Shown: positions 37,066-45,791 of the stretch, in pieces | How the letters are laid out: each line of letters starts with the position of its first letter | How positions within the stretch are numbered: position 1 is the first letter of the stretch | Program-made: the position numbers and the translations under genes | Source of the DNA: Candidatus Dojkabacteria bacterium | GTDB taxonomy: Bacteria; Patescibacteriota; Dojkabacteria; B142; JAFGFJ01 | Length of the DNA stretch: 50,854 nt | Reading direction: 5' to 3' | NCBI GenBank assembly: GCA_016931155.1 | Contig: JAFGFJ010000004.1 | Span: 1-50,854 of the forward strand | The notes under the pieces: model-generated | What the model saw: the letters and a program-made list of their open reading frames with translations, nothing else | What the model was told of the DNA's origin: nothing | Databases searched by the model: none

Positions 37066-37477
37066 TTTTTCTATTTTTAATAAACAAAATTGTAACTATT
37101 ATCAGAGAAGTAGTGATTAATAAATCAGCAATGTTAAAGCTTGGAATTATTCCAATATTTATATAGTCCACTACTCCTTCTCTAAGCACTCTATCTATCA
37201 AATTACTCAGCCCTGCTCCAAGTAAAATTAACAAGGGAACAAGATAAGTTTTGTCTTCAAGTTTAATCATAAATATAGTCAAAATTACCCCAAATAAATT
37301 TAACAAAAGTCCTATCGGAATTTCTTTGCCAAAAATTCCAAATGCAACACCTTTGTTCAATACATAATCTTTTTCATTAATTGTTACAAAAAGTTTAACA
37401 GTTTGATCAATAAAGATGATCGTAAATAGTAATATCCATTCCCACAGAGTTCTTTTTATTGTGCCCTTTGATCTCAC
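37046..37477 (-). CDS. lspA: Lipoprotein signal peptidase LspA
   Basis: The protein has 143 residues with a GTG start. Four transmembrane segments and the aspartic-protease residues are present: Asp104 in EGVVDYINIG and Asp118 in FNIADLLIT. Also seen are the family motifs DQTVKLF, NKGVAFGIFG and GAGLSNLIDRVL. LspA removes the signal peptide from diacylated prolipoproteins. It lies directly after lgt, the enzyme for the preceding step. Confidence 0.93.
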   Translation of the reverse strand: MRSKGTIKRTLWEWILLFTIIFIDQTVKLFVTINEKDYVLNKGVAFGIFGKEIPIGLLLNLFGVILTIFMIKLEDKTYLVPLLILLGAGLSNLIDRVLREGVVDYINIGIIPSFNIADLLITTSLIIVTILFIKNRKSVRNTN

Positions 37478-37507
37478 AATCGATTTTATAATTTTCCCTT
37501 TGTTCTA

Positions 37508-38404
37508 CTAAAAAGTCTTTCCTGTTTTTCCTCTCACTCCATAAGAAACATTATATCCCCCTCTTTCTCGCACATCCTTCCCAGAATCCTCTCCTCTCTG
37601 CCGAAATATTCTCCTCTTCTCCTGAATTTCTTTTTGCTCTCTATCAATCTTTTTAACCGGAAATAAAGTGAATGAAGACAAAACGACAAGAATAGCAAGT
37701 ATATGACCAAAATCAATCATACCATTTTCTGAAATATATCCTTCCGTCATAAATCTTAGAAGTGACTGCATCAATCCCCAAATAAGTAAATATAAGCCAG
37801 ACACAACTCCTTTTTTTTCTCTCATCGATCTCGAAAGAGCAATGATTGAAACCATAGCCAATCCAATTATTTCTATAAGTTGAACTGGAAATCTACCTGC
37901 TTTGTCTTCTGTATAGGTTAAAGAAAAAATCCCATCATAGACACAACCATAGTATGCTGAAGACAAAAATAGTCCTGTCACTAATAGAATATGTGCCGGG
38001 ATAATTGCCATTACAACTTTATCAAGAATACCCCTCGTATCTTTTATTCTCTTTTTTGATAAAACCGAAAACCAGCAACCAAGTATTACTCCAAAAGGAA
38101 GCATAGGATAATAAAGATTCCCATCCCAGAACTTTAGAAAACCCAGAACCAGATCAAAAATATTTTCAATGTTGTAATGTGCTATGCTTAATGTAAACCC
38201 GACTATTCGAATGGTTAAAAGCCCGGCAAAAACACCGGAAAGACCAATATCAAAGCTATCTTCATCCCTAATCCTGTCCAGCTTTTCTATGTCTCTAAAC
38301 CTCAAAAACCATAGTATTCCCAAAAATACTATTATTGAAATAACCGAGAAACCAAGAAGAGTGGAAACTTCGAAATTTATAATTGTAAATAAGCTCTTTA
38401 ACAT
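37508..38404 (-). CDS. lgt: Divergent prolipoprotein diacylglyceryl transferase (Lgt-like)
   Basis: The protein has 298 residues and about seven hydrophobic segments. The fold and order of motifs follow Lgt (FKFWDGNLYYPMLPFGVILG; then AGRFPVQLIEIIGLAMV; then LLRFMTEGYI, whose Arg217 and Glu221 match the conserved R-x-x-x-E pair). However, the His-Gly-Gly segment is YYPML and the G-R-x-x-N-x-x-N-x-E loop is SSAYYGCVYDG, so the catalytic His and the Arg-Asn pair are lost. The neighbouring intact lspA supports the assignment. Activity is uncertain. Confidence 0.75.
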   Translation of the reverse strand: MLKSLFTIINFEVSTLLGFSVISIIVFLGILWFLRFRDIEKLDRIRDEDSFDIGLSGVFAGLLTIRIVGFTLSIAHYNIENIFDLVLGFLKFWDGNLYYPMLPFGVILGCWFSVLSKKRIKDTRGILDKVVMAIIPAHILLVTGLFLSSAYYGCVYDGIFSLTYTEDKAGRFPVQLIEIIGLAMVSIIALSRSMREKKGVVSGLYLLIWGLMQSLLRFMTEGYISENGMIDFGHILAILVVLSSFTLFPVKKIDREQKEIQEKRRIFRQRGEDSGKDVRERGGYNVSYGVRGKTGKTF

Positions 38405-38417
38405 AATTATAATTTTA

Positions 38418-39725
38418 TCATTTAGTATCTAACTTGTGCCTCATAAGACTCAAAACCCCAGCGTAACTCAATACAGAAACAGTTGCAAGGATCATAAATC
38501 CATACAGGTTTACTACCTTATCCATAAGAAGGCCAAAAAGAAAAGCTGGTATTGATGCCAGTGTTTGATTTATTGCCATCCAAACACTATACACCCTACC
38601 CCTGAAAGACTCTTCTGTTTTTTCATGTATAAGAGCTTGAGCGGGAATAATAAGAAAAGGTGCCCCAAAAGCAATAAGCACTACTGAGATCATGCTTATT
38701 TCAAGAGAAGAAGGTATTTTTATGTGTGCAAATTCCTTAAATATAGCAAGTGCAGTAAGCATAAGACAACCGATTCCTATTACAAAGACACCCTCATTAA
38801 TTATTAAAAATTTTCTCCTGTTTTTACCGAATGTATTCATAACAATAAATCCCAAAAAGACTCCAATAGCTGCAGGAACAATAATTATAGAACCGATATT
38901 GTGAGAATCAATTCCGAAAAGCTCTCTTCCTATTCTGAAAACTACTGTCACTGAAGTCAGCACAGCGACCTGTACAATAAATATATGTAAAAGTGTATAT
39001 TTCATAACCCTGTTGTTTTTAATATAGTTAAGTCCCTGCTTCCATGACCCAAAAATCCCTGTAACTAATTTCCACAAGTTCGAAATATCCGGTTTTATTC
39101 TGTCAACAAGTGGAGGTATTTTTACAAACAAAAGCACAATCGTACCCGATAGAAAAAGTGCTGCAAGAAATACGAATATTCCCTGCTGTCCCAGCAACTT
39201 CAGAAGCTGACCTGACCCACCTATTCCAAAAATATAAGTTGAGTAAAGAGTAATTGAAAAAAGGGAATTCGCTAAAAGAATAGACTTCGTAGAAACAACA
39301 TTTGGGATTGTAGATCCTTCTGCCGGAATAAAAAATTGCTGAATAACGCTCATTAAAAGAATCGCGATGTATGAGATTGTCAAGCTTTCCCAACCCCTGA
39401 AAAGAAGGAAAAATAGCATAATAACAAACCTCAAAAGATTTGCTGCTATCATAATTTTCTTTCTGTCCCACCAGTCAACAATCACCCCACCAATACCCGA
39501 CAGAAAAAGAGCCGGAAGATTTGAAAGAAATACAATCAATCCAACTCCACTAGCGGTTCCTTTCAAACCAGCACTCAGCACTCCCTGGTCAGAAAGAATA
39601 GCCATGGAAATAGCAAAAGTGCCAATACCAACCTGAGTCAGGATCTGAGAACACCACAAGGAAAGAAAACTCTTGTTATACAATAATCCGGGCAGTACTT
39701 TTTTTGATCCAGATATTTCCTCCAT
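38418..39725 (-). CDS. MFS transporter
   Basis: The start at 39725 (MEEISGSKKVLPGLL) avoids an 11-residue Cys-rich leader. The protein has 435 residues and about twelve transmembrane helices. The MFS hallmark loop appears between helices 2 and 3 (GIGGVIVDWWDRKKIMIA), with a second copy in the C-terminal half (KTEESFRGRVYSVWMAINQT). It resembles the MFS_3/EntS-like subgroup of exporters. The substrate cannot be inferred. It ends 13 bases before lgt. Confidence 0.88.
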   Translation of the reverse strand: MEEISGSKKVLPGLLYNKSFLSLWCSQILTQVGIGTFAISMAILSDQGVLSAGLKGTASGVGLIVFLSNLPALFLSGIGGVIVDWWDRKKIMIAANLLRFVIMLFFLLFRGWESLTISYIAILLMSVIQQFFIPAEGSTIPNVVSTKSILLANSLFSITLYSTYIFGIGGSGQLLKLLGQQGIFVFLAALFLSGTIVLLFVKIPPLVDRIKPDISNLWKLVTGIFGSWKQGLNYIKNNRVMKYTLLHIFIVQVAVLTSVTVVFRIGRELFGIDSHNIGSIIIVPAAIGVFLGFIVMNTFGKNRRKFLIINEGVFVIGIGCLMLTALAIFKEFAHIKIPSSLEISMISVVLIAFGAPFLIIPAQALIHEKTEESFRGRVYSVWMAINQTLASIPAFLFGLLMDKVVNLYGFMILATVSVLSYAGVLSLMRHKLDTK

Positions 39726-39849
39726 GCAACAGACTATTATACAATTGTCTTTGGTCAAGAGAAAGAGGAACTATATTTGGAGAAACCCTTTACTCGTTTT
39801 TCAATAAGTACTCTCGTATAAATCTGTTGTCTTTTCCTGAGATATTTAA

Positions 39850-40950
39850 TCAAATTATTATTCTTCCATCAACAAGAACCACTTTGCCATCAACAACAAT
39901 TTTCGAACCCTTAGTATTTTCCCCCGATATGCCACTTCCCATATCTTTCACAATATCCCAATGAATTGCACTACGATTTTTGCCTCCTCCTTCCTTGCCT
40001 TCATATGCCTTCCCAAGTGCAGTATGAATTGTCCCCCCAATTTTTTCATCAAAAAGAGTATTGTTCATAAATCTTTTTATTCCATAATTTGCAGCTATGG
40101 AAAATTCTCCTACTCTTCTCGCCCCTGGATCAATGTCCAGGGAAGCTTTTAGAGTGTCTTCTCCTTTTTCAGCACTGAATTTTATTACTTTTCCTTTTTT
40201 GAACCAAAGACGGATTCCCTTCACTTCTTTGTTCATTCTAATACTAGGAAACTCGTAGTATATATATCCATCCACACTATTCTCAAGAGGAGCACCAAAA
40301 ACTTCACCAGCTGGGATATTATTAAACTGCCTTGTGTCAGGAACGAAATATCTTTTCCTGAAACTCATCTTAAGATCCGTTTGATTTCCTACAACATGTA
40401 TTTCTTTTGTGTTGTCCAAAATCTTTTTCATTTTTTCAAGTTTTTTATGAATACTGGAATAATCCTGAAGACAAGCATTAAAATAGAAATCTTCGAGATC
40501 TTCAAGACTCATATTGGATTCTTGAGCCATTGAGTGAGTCGGATAATATAGTAGTGTCCAGGTTTTCTTCAAAAGCTTATCCATAATTGGACGTGATACT
40601 TTCTGTCTAATTATTACCTTCTTTGGATCAACTTCACTCAGATCTCTACTATTTGAATCAGCCACAATTGTCACCACTTTATCACACCACCCAATAAGAA
40701 ATTCTGTGATTTCCGGTTTTCTCTCAAGCATTTCCTTCGATGCATGATCATAAAAAAATTTCCCCGTGTCAGGAAGCCAGGTATCAACATGAATATTCGA
40801 CTGCTTAAGCACTCCATACTTGTAGACTTCCTTTGCTAATGGCGATCCAAGAGGATCTGTCAACCTCAACAAGATATTATCACCCTTTTTTGCAGAGACT
40901 GCTTTATCGATTATAAACCTGGCAAGTTTGGTATTTCTTGGATCAATCAT
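39850..40950 (-). CDS. M29-family aminopeptidase
   Basis: The ATG at 40950 (MIDPRNTKLARFIIDKAV) is preferred to a frame 33 bases longer. The protein has 366 residues. The family pattern is clear: VSAKKGDNILLRLTDPLGSP, LKMSFRKRYFVPDTRQFNNI with IPAGEVFGAPLENSVDG, RRVGEFSIAANYGI, and the metal-binding AIHWDIVKDMGSG near the end. These are thermophilic-type aminopeptidases with two metal ions that clip N-terminal residues. A role in peptide recycling is inferred from family. Confidence 0.9.
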   Translation of the reverse strand: MIDPRNTKLARFIIDKAVSAKKGDNILLRLTDPLGSPLAKEVYKYGVLKQSNIHVDTWLPDTGKFFYDHASKEMLERKPEITEFLIGWCDKVVTIVADSNSRDLSEVDPKKVIIRQKVSRPIMDKLLKKTWTLLYYPTHSMAQESNMSLEDLEDFYFNACLQDYSSIHKKLEKMKKILDNTKEIHVVGNQTDLKMSFRKRYFVPDTRQFNNIPAGEVFGAPLENSVDGYIYYEFPSIRMNKEVKGIRLWFKKGKVIKFSAEKGEDTLKASLDIDPGARRVGEFSIAANYGIKRFMNNTLFDEKIGGTIHTALGKAYEGKEGGGKNRSAIHWDIVKDMGSGISGENTKGSKIVVDGKVVLVDGRIII

Positions 40951-41060
40951 TCTAAATACATTAAATATAGATATTAATGACAATCAAAAGGTGTGTGAGT
41001 TACTATGGATTCTACATCATTTCTGGTTTAGCTTCCAGAGCGTGTGAGCCGGGTAAATAT

Positions 41061-42329
41061 TTAGAGTTTTAATAAATCCCCAAGTCTGTTTAAATCTTTC
41101 CTCGGGCTTATTCCGACAAGAAGCAGATTATCTTTATTCAGTAATTTCTCCCACACATTGACTACTTCCTCTTTGGTTACAGATAAAATCTTCGTTTTTG
41201 CTTCTTCAATAGAAATAACTTCCTCAGTTAGAAGCTCTTGTATACCGTGCCATAAGGCCATATCGTCCGTTGTTTCCAGACCGGTTACAAGATTCCCAAC
41301 AAGATAATTTTTTGCTCTTTCCAATTCATCTTCCCCAAAATTTCCACTTCTTAACACTCCAAGTTCTTTTACAACAGCCTCAACAGCTGCCTCAACTCTT
41401 TTATTGTCTACGCCAAGCCCAACAAGATAGGAACCCGTTTCGTCAAGCATTTCAATGTGTGAATATACGTAATATGCAAGCCCAAGCTGATCTCTAATTA
41501 CCTGAAAAAGTCTTGATCCGAATCCTTCAGATAGAATGGCATTCCCTACTTGAGCTGCAAACCTTTCCTTATCCTTGCGGGAAACCCCAAAACCTCCAAG
41601 AACAAGATGAGTCTGTTCCACCTCTTTATTAAAAATAAATAATTCTGATTCAACTTTTCTCGTCTCGTACATCTCACACTCCGCATACTTCCCGGCAGCA
41701 AGCTCACCAAAAAGTTCACCAATCTGTTCCTCCGATTCTCCAGGCTCTATTCCACCTGCAACAACAACCATTACATTTTCCCCAACATAATAAGAATTAA
41801 CAAAATCTTGAAAAGCTTTTCTTGGCATCTTTGATACTGTATCTATTGTGCCAGTGATAAATCTTCCCAATGGATGTTTTCCATATAGTTTTTGATCGAA
41901 AAGTTCAGGAGCTTTTCTCATGGGAAGATCTTCATACATCCTTATTTCCTCGATTATCACTCCCCTTTCTTTATCTATTTCCTTTTCTTCAAATACAGAA
42001 TTTTTAATTATGTCTGCAAGAATATCAATTGCATGCTTGAATTTCTCTTTCGGAACCTTAATGAAATATCCAGTATAATCCTGAGATGTAAATGCATTCG
42101 ATGTACCCCCAAGATTCTCAATCTCCATTCCAATGATTTTGCTCGTTGGACGCTTTTTCGTACCCTTAAAAAACGTATGTTCAACAAAATGCGCAAGTCC
42201 GGCATACTCGTCACTTTCAAACCTTGAACCAACACGTACAAGCACCATAACAGTCGCACTTTGACTATCCTTATCAGTAACAGTAAGCATTTTAAGCCTA
42301 TTTTTTAATCTTTTTGTGGATACTTTCAT
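41061..42329 (-). CDS. M16-family zinc peptidase
   Basis: The protein has 422 residues. The inverted zinc motif HxxEH is HFVEHTFFKGTKKR; the distal Glu lies in GVIIEEIRMYEDLP, and the M16 C-terminal domain contains FGSRLFQVIRDQLGLAYYVY. The pattern is that of the single-chain processing peptidase group, also called PqqL/YmxG-like in other bacteria. It is probably a cytosolic or membrane-associated oligopeptidase. It stands 110 bases from the M29 gene downstream. Confidence 0.92.
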   Translation of the reverse strand: MKVSTKRLKNRLKMLTVTDKDSQSATVMVLVRVGSRFESDEYAGLAHFVEHTFFKGTKKRPTSKIIGMEIENLGGTSNAFTSQDYTGYFIKVPKEKFKHAIDILADIIKNSVFEEKEIDKERGVIIEEIRMYEDLPMRKAPELFDQKLYGKHPLGRFITGTIDTVSKMPRKAFQDFVNSYYVGENVMVVVAGGIEPGESEEQIGELFGELAAGKYAECEMYETRKVESELFIFNKEVEQTHLVLGGFGVSRKDKERFAAQVGNAILSEGFGSRLFQVIRDQLGLAYYVYSHIEMLDETGSYLVGLGVDNKRVEAAVEAVVKELGVLRSGNFGEDELERAKNYLVGNLVTGLETTDDMALWHGIQELLTEEVISIEEAKTKILSVTKEEVVNVWEKLLNKDNLLLVGISPRKDLNRLGDLLKL

Positions 42330-42342
42330 AAATTGAAGGATA

Positions 42343-42975
42343 CTATTTCTTCTTTTTTTTCTTCTTTTTCTTTTTGTCCTTTTTTGCTATATCTTTCCCG
42401 TTGCTTTCATCGATTACTAAAATCTCCTCAACAAAAGGCTTTCTTCTTCGCTGAAACATATTTTTAAGCTTCATTAATCCTCTCTTGATATCCGAACTTA
42501 AAGAAAATTCCTTTCTACCAGAATACTCTACCGGGCTTCTGTCTATCTCTTTTATTTCGAATTTCTCTTCATTTGGCTCAACACTGACCCCGATTCTCAG
42601 ATCAGAAGGCCTCACCTCATTGACTTTTGGACTTACCGAAAGAGTCAATGTCATTTCTACCCCTTCCTTACCTGTAAAATTTACAATAGGAATATTTACA
42701 CCTCCCTTCGGTTCCTCCAGGAATCCTTCGTCATCAAAAACCTCATCCGGTCTTATCAACATATAAAGAAGAACAAAAGGAATTCCAAGAAAGAAAGTCG
42801 CAATAGCTATGACAAGAGAATGTATCGGGTTTACATATCTCTTTTTAGCATCAAAATACACCCAGAAAACAACCACCATCCATAGCAAGACAACGTAGGC
42901 AATAAAGACGAAAATGATTATTTTATAATTTAACCCTTCATTGAAATTTATGAAGTCAATTATGGCGTCATACAT
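42343..42975 (-). CDS. Membrane protein with two helices and poly-lysine tail
   Basis: The start at 42975 (MYDAIIDFINFNEGLNYK) is preferred over a 12-residue longer version. Two transmembrane helices (IIIFVFIAYVVLLWMVVVFW and HSLVIAIATFFLGIPFVLLY) flank the short loop FDAKKRYVNP. A cytoplasmic or extracytoplasmic beta domain (EMTLTLSVSPKVNEVRPSDL) and a Lys-rich C-terminus ending in about ten consecutive lysines follow. The domain layout is not one I recognise. It lies between efp and the M16 peptidase. Confidence 0.65.
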   Translation of the reverse strand: MYDAIIDFINFNEGLNYKIIIFVFIAYVVLLWMVVVFWVYFDAKKRYVNPIHSLVIAIATFFLGIPFVLLYMLIRPDEVFDDEGFLEEPKGGVNIPIVNFTGKEGVEMTLTLSVSPKVNEVRPSDLRIGVSVEPNEEKFEIKEIDRSPVEYSGRKEFSLSSDIKRGLMKLKNMFQRRRKPFVEEILVIDESNGKDIAKKDKKKKKKKKKK

Positions 42976-43050
42976 GGAAGGTGATAAATAGTAAAATAAA
43001 AAATAACACACTTGATCGGAGGTTACAAATTTTTGCTCGAATTATTTGTA

Positions 43051-43626
43051 CTATCCTTCTTCTGCTTTACTTGTATAGGTTCCTGACTCAGTGTTCAATT
43101 TGATAAATTCTCCCATTTTTAAAAAAAGAGGAACCTGAACTTTGTATCCAGTCTCTAAAACAGCTTCTTTCATAGCATTACTTGAAGTATCCCCTTTTAC
43201 AGCATCACTTGTCTGCTCTATTTTCAAGACAACCGATTTCGGAATTTCAATACCAACCGGCTTATCATTAATGAATAATACAACTACTTTTGTTCCTTCC
43301 TTTATAAAATTCCGCTCCCAGCTCAACTCCGAAAAAGGAAAACTGAATTGGGAAAAGTCGTCTTTGTCCATAAAATAAACAGAAGAATCATCTGCGTAAA
43401 GATATTGTGCTTCCTTTCTGTGAGCATCAGCAAGTTCCACCCTTTCCGAGCTGGAAAAAGTTTTTTCCACAATTGAACCGGTATTTACATTTTTCCCTTT
43501 AATTCTTATTGTTGCCATTCCACGCCCCTTCTTCATGTGACTATATTCAAGCACAAGATAGCTCTCCCCACCTGTAGTGAAAATCATGCCCTTACGTAAA
43601 TCGTTGGAAGGTACGACAATTGCCAT
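43051..43626 (-). CDS. efp: Translation elongation factor P
   Basis: The ATG at 43626 gives MAIVVPSNDLRKGMIF, the normal EF-P start. The protein has 191 residues and the three OB-type domains are complete: LVLEYSHMKKGRGMATIRIK in domain I, VELADAHRKEAQYLYADD in domain II, and LFLKMGEFIKLNTESGTYTS in the C-terminal domain. The domain I loop, whose tip residue is modified in other bacteria, reads KKGRGMA, with Arg35 at the tip. EF-P relieves ribosome stalling at polyproline. Confidence 0.95.
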   Translation of the reverse strand: MAIVVPSNDLRKGMIFTTGGESYLVLEYSHMKKGRGMATIRIKGKNVNTGSIVEKTFSSSERVELADAHRKEAQYLYADDSSVYFMDKDDFSQFSFPFSELSWERNFIKEGTKVVVLFINDKPVGIEIPKSVVLKIEQTSDAVKGDTSSNAMKEAVLETGYKVQVPLFLKMGEFIKLNTESGTYTSKAEEG

Positions 43627-43783
43627 GGATAGAAACAACAAACTTACCTTGGAAAGAAATAATTAGTTAAAAGTGCAAGAAAGTTTTAACACAATTTGGA
43701 GAATAATAAAAGAGGAAAAAACTGACTACACAGAGCTGACAGGTATCTGGTGTAACTTATCGGCAATGTTTAGCCAGCGATAT

Positions 43784-43811
43784 TTGTGCAATTATATAAA
43801 AGTGATATAAT
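43784..43811 (+). promoter_or_regulatory. Candidate promoter of the radical SAM gene
   Basis: TTGTGC at 43784-43789, 16-base spacer, perfect TATAAT at 43806-43811. Start near 43818 leaves a long leader to the ATG at 44033. The -35 overlaps the first copy of the TTGTGCAATT repeat, so a bound protein could block it. Confidence 0.5.
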
Positions 43812-43850
43812 AACGGAGTGTGATTTGTTTTGTATTTAAGTCAAATTACA

Positions 43851-43908
43851 ATTCTACGATGCAAGGATATCCTGAAAAGACTTGTGCAATTGTGAAATTT
43901 CGTAGAAT
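43851..43908 (+). promoter_or_regulatory. Leader inverted repeat with internal palindrome
   Basis: ATTCTACGA (43851-43859) is the exact complement of TCGTAGAAT (43900-43908). The 40-base loop contains the perfect 10-bp palindrome AGGATATCCT (43864-43873) and a second copy of TTGTGCAATT (43882-43891). Together they could fold into a leader RNA structure or form an operator. Confidence 0.4.
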
Positions 43909-44032
43909 CAGAGAGTTTTGTGTCAATTTAGAGAAGAAGGACTTGATTGTCTTGATATAATAATTGCTCGAGAAAAATGCACACACCACAAAGCAAATCC
44001 CAAATAACTTCATAATTCTTTGTTTATTCAAT

Positions 44033-45550
44033 ATGGGACAAGAAACCAGAGAAGTTAAACAAACTGATTCAAAAATTAATGTTCAAAGAGTCGAGCCGGT
44101 AAGATTAAGCCGGGAGGACGTAACTTATTTACTTGGGCAGGAAAATATTAGCTACGTTCAATCACATGCTGATCAGCCCGAATTACATACACTATTAAAT
44201 GAACTTATCCCTTCAGAACACAATCACTTTTGTATCTGTGGTAAACCTGTCACAAATAGTGTCACAAAGCTAATAAGATCAAGAATAGAAGCCCCTACTG
44301 TATCTTTGGAAGAACACCCATATCATACCTCACCAGAATCATTCAAAGAGTTTTTAAATAGCCAAAGTGCCAGAATCATTGCTATGACCGATCGATGTAC
44401 ACCTGCCTGCAGTTTCTGTGGAAATCCCGATAAAGGACCGATATCTAAAAAGATGTCAGTATCATTTATTCGCACACTTCTCGAAGAAAAAAATCCATTT
44501 AACCAAGACCTCAATATACCACTTAAATCAGGTGATGACAGACTCACTAAAGATAATTACTATGCTATTACTGATCCTTTCGACTGGCAAGATAGAGTTT
44601 TCGACTACGTTTCAATCATGCAACTAGCTCTTGATAATCAGCGATGTTTATATACAAGCACCGCAGTCCCAATAGGCACTGAAATTACAGTTATAAGAGC
44701 AATAGAATTTTTACTTGATAATGAGGTACCTTGGGTTTTTAGACTAAGTCGTGGTTCTGAGAATGCCAAAAGAGTTGACTCAATTCTTGAATTTTTACAC
44801 ACAAAATACGGGAAAAAATTTCAAGACTTAATAAATTGTGGCTATCTGACGAATGAAGATAGAACAACGTTTTATGATAATGGCAGAGTGCTTGCAGGTC
44901 AAATCAGAAAAGGTATAGAACCTGATTTTGAGTCACTATTATTAGCACCAAGTTGTTATGATGGAGTTATAATTGGAGTTGACAAAGTAATTAATACTTT
45001 TGTTACACTACACTCAGAAACAGACCCATTAGGTGCTTCATATCTTCCGCTTAATCCAACACTGGAAGATAATATTGTTATACCTGTCCCCAGATTTATT
45101 AATGAAATGTATATTGATCAAGAAGGAAATTTACCAAAGGGATTTATATTTAACCCACATAGTGGCGAGTATATTGTTACTGATATCGGTTTTGACGATC
45201 CAGATCCAAATTTCAGAAGAGTAGCAAAATGCAGGTATATATCCTTTGCTTTAGGGGCAATAGTCAGAAAACTAATAGCTATTCAACAAAATACATTTCA
45301 GGATTACGATACAGATCCTACTGAGGCTGTCAGTATGGAAAAATTACAAGAATTATTTAATGACAGTGAACTTAGAAAAGATGTCGTACTAAATTGTGTT
45401 CTTGACTTACTAAAAGAATTATATCCTCAGGATGAAACGAATGTAGTTATACCACCAATAGTACAAAAATTCATCGATAAACAGTTTACCGAAGAAGAAC
45501 TAATTAAGAAATTTCTGAAGTTTTTTATGTTCGTGGGCAACAATACTTAG
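44033..45550 (+). CDS. Radical SAM-type protein, unknown substrate
   Basis: The ATG at 44033 (MGQETREVKQTDSKINVQRV) is preferred over a frame beginning 23 codons earlier. The protein has 505 residues. A CxxxCxxC motif (Cys122, Cys126, Cys129 in DRCTPACSFCGNP) is the ligand set of a radical SAM [4Fe-4S] cluster, with the expected following strand structure. An additional FCICGKP lies in the N-terminus. The rest does not match a named subgroup. No neighbour suggests a substrate: efp is divergent and a tRNA-Leu follows. It could modify a protein, tRNA or small molecule; I do not assign one. Confidence 0.75.
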   Translation: MGQETREVKQTDSKINVQRVEPVRLSREDVTYLLGQENISYVQSHADQPELHTLLNELIPSEHNHFCICGKPVTNSVTKLIRSRIEAPTVSLEEHPYHTSPESFKEFLNSQSARIIAMTDRCTPACSFCGNPDKGPISKKMSVSFIRTLLEEKNPFNQDLNIPLKSGDDRLTKDNYYAITDPFDWQDRVFDYVSIMQLALDNQRCLYTSTAVPIGTEITVIRAIEFLLDNEVPWVFRLSRGSENAKRVDSILEFLHTKYGKKFQDLINCGYLTNEDRTTFYDNGRVLAGQIRKGIEPDFESLLLAPSCYDGVIIGVDKVINTFVTLHSETDPLGASYLPLNPTLEDNIVIPVPRFINEMYIDQEGNLPKGFIFNPHSGEYIVTDIGFDDPDPNFRRVAKCRYISFALGAIVRKLIAIQQNTFQDYDTDPTEAVSMEKLQELFNDSELRKDVVLNCVLDLLKELYPQDETNVVIPPIVQKFIDKQFTEEELIKKFLKFFMFVGNNT

Positions 45551-45584
45551 TTTTTTCCAGATTCTTTTTCGATTCTTATCGAGT

Positions 45585-45669
45585 GCCGAGGGAGGGAATC
45601 GAACCCTCACGAGTTTTAAGGCTCACCGGATTTTGAGTCCGACGCGTCTACCAGTTCCGCCACCTCGGC
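45585..45669 (-). tRNA. trnL-CAA: tRNA-Leu (anticodon CAA)
   Basis: The complement begins GCCGAGGTGGCGGAACTGGT, a typical class II tRNA start. The acceptor stem pairs GCCGAGG with CCTCGGC. The anticodon loop CTCAAAA is closed by a TCGGA/TCCGG stem and reads CAA, decoding UUG. A long variable arm and a T-arm with GGTTCGATTC complete an 85-base gene. The 3' CCA is not encoded. Confidence 0.95.
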
Positions 45670-45791
45670 CTGCTCCAGTATTATATCAGTTCATCAACAC
45701 AGTATGAAATTAATCATCTTTATTAGTCATAAAATGGAAAAATAGTCATAGCATGCAAAAAAACTGGATAATTCCAGAATTATTGCAGTTA

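Larger units (their letters stand above)
43627..44032. other. Divergent 406-bp spacer with promoter and repeat-rich leader
   Basis: No gene is convincing. The part closest to efp is AT-rich. The right half carries a consensus -10 box for the radical SAM gene, three copies of a TTGTGCAATT-like word, a perfect palindrome and a 9-bp inverted repeat (listed separately), giving a predicted leader of about 215 bases. Confidence 0.6.

Noticed and set aside
39103-39471. Extra minus-strand frame within the MFS gene
   Set aside because: It is out of frame with the transporter and has no domain; it reflects the composition of the membrane protein.
43846-44031. A minus-strand 61-codon frame in the radical SAM leader
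   Set aside because: Low-complexity, no homology cue, and it overlaps the promoter-distal leader structures that explain the sequence better.
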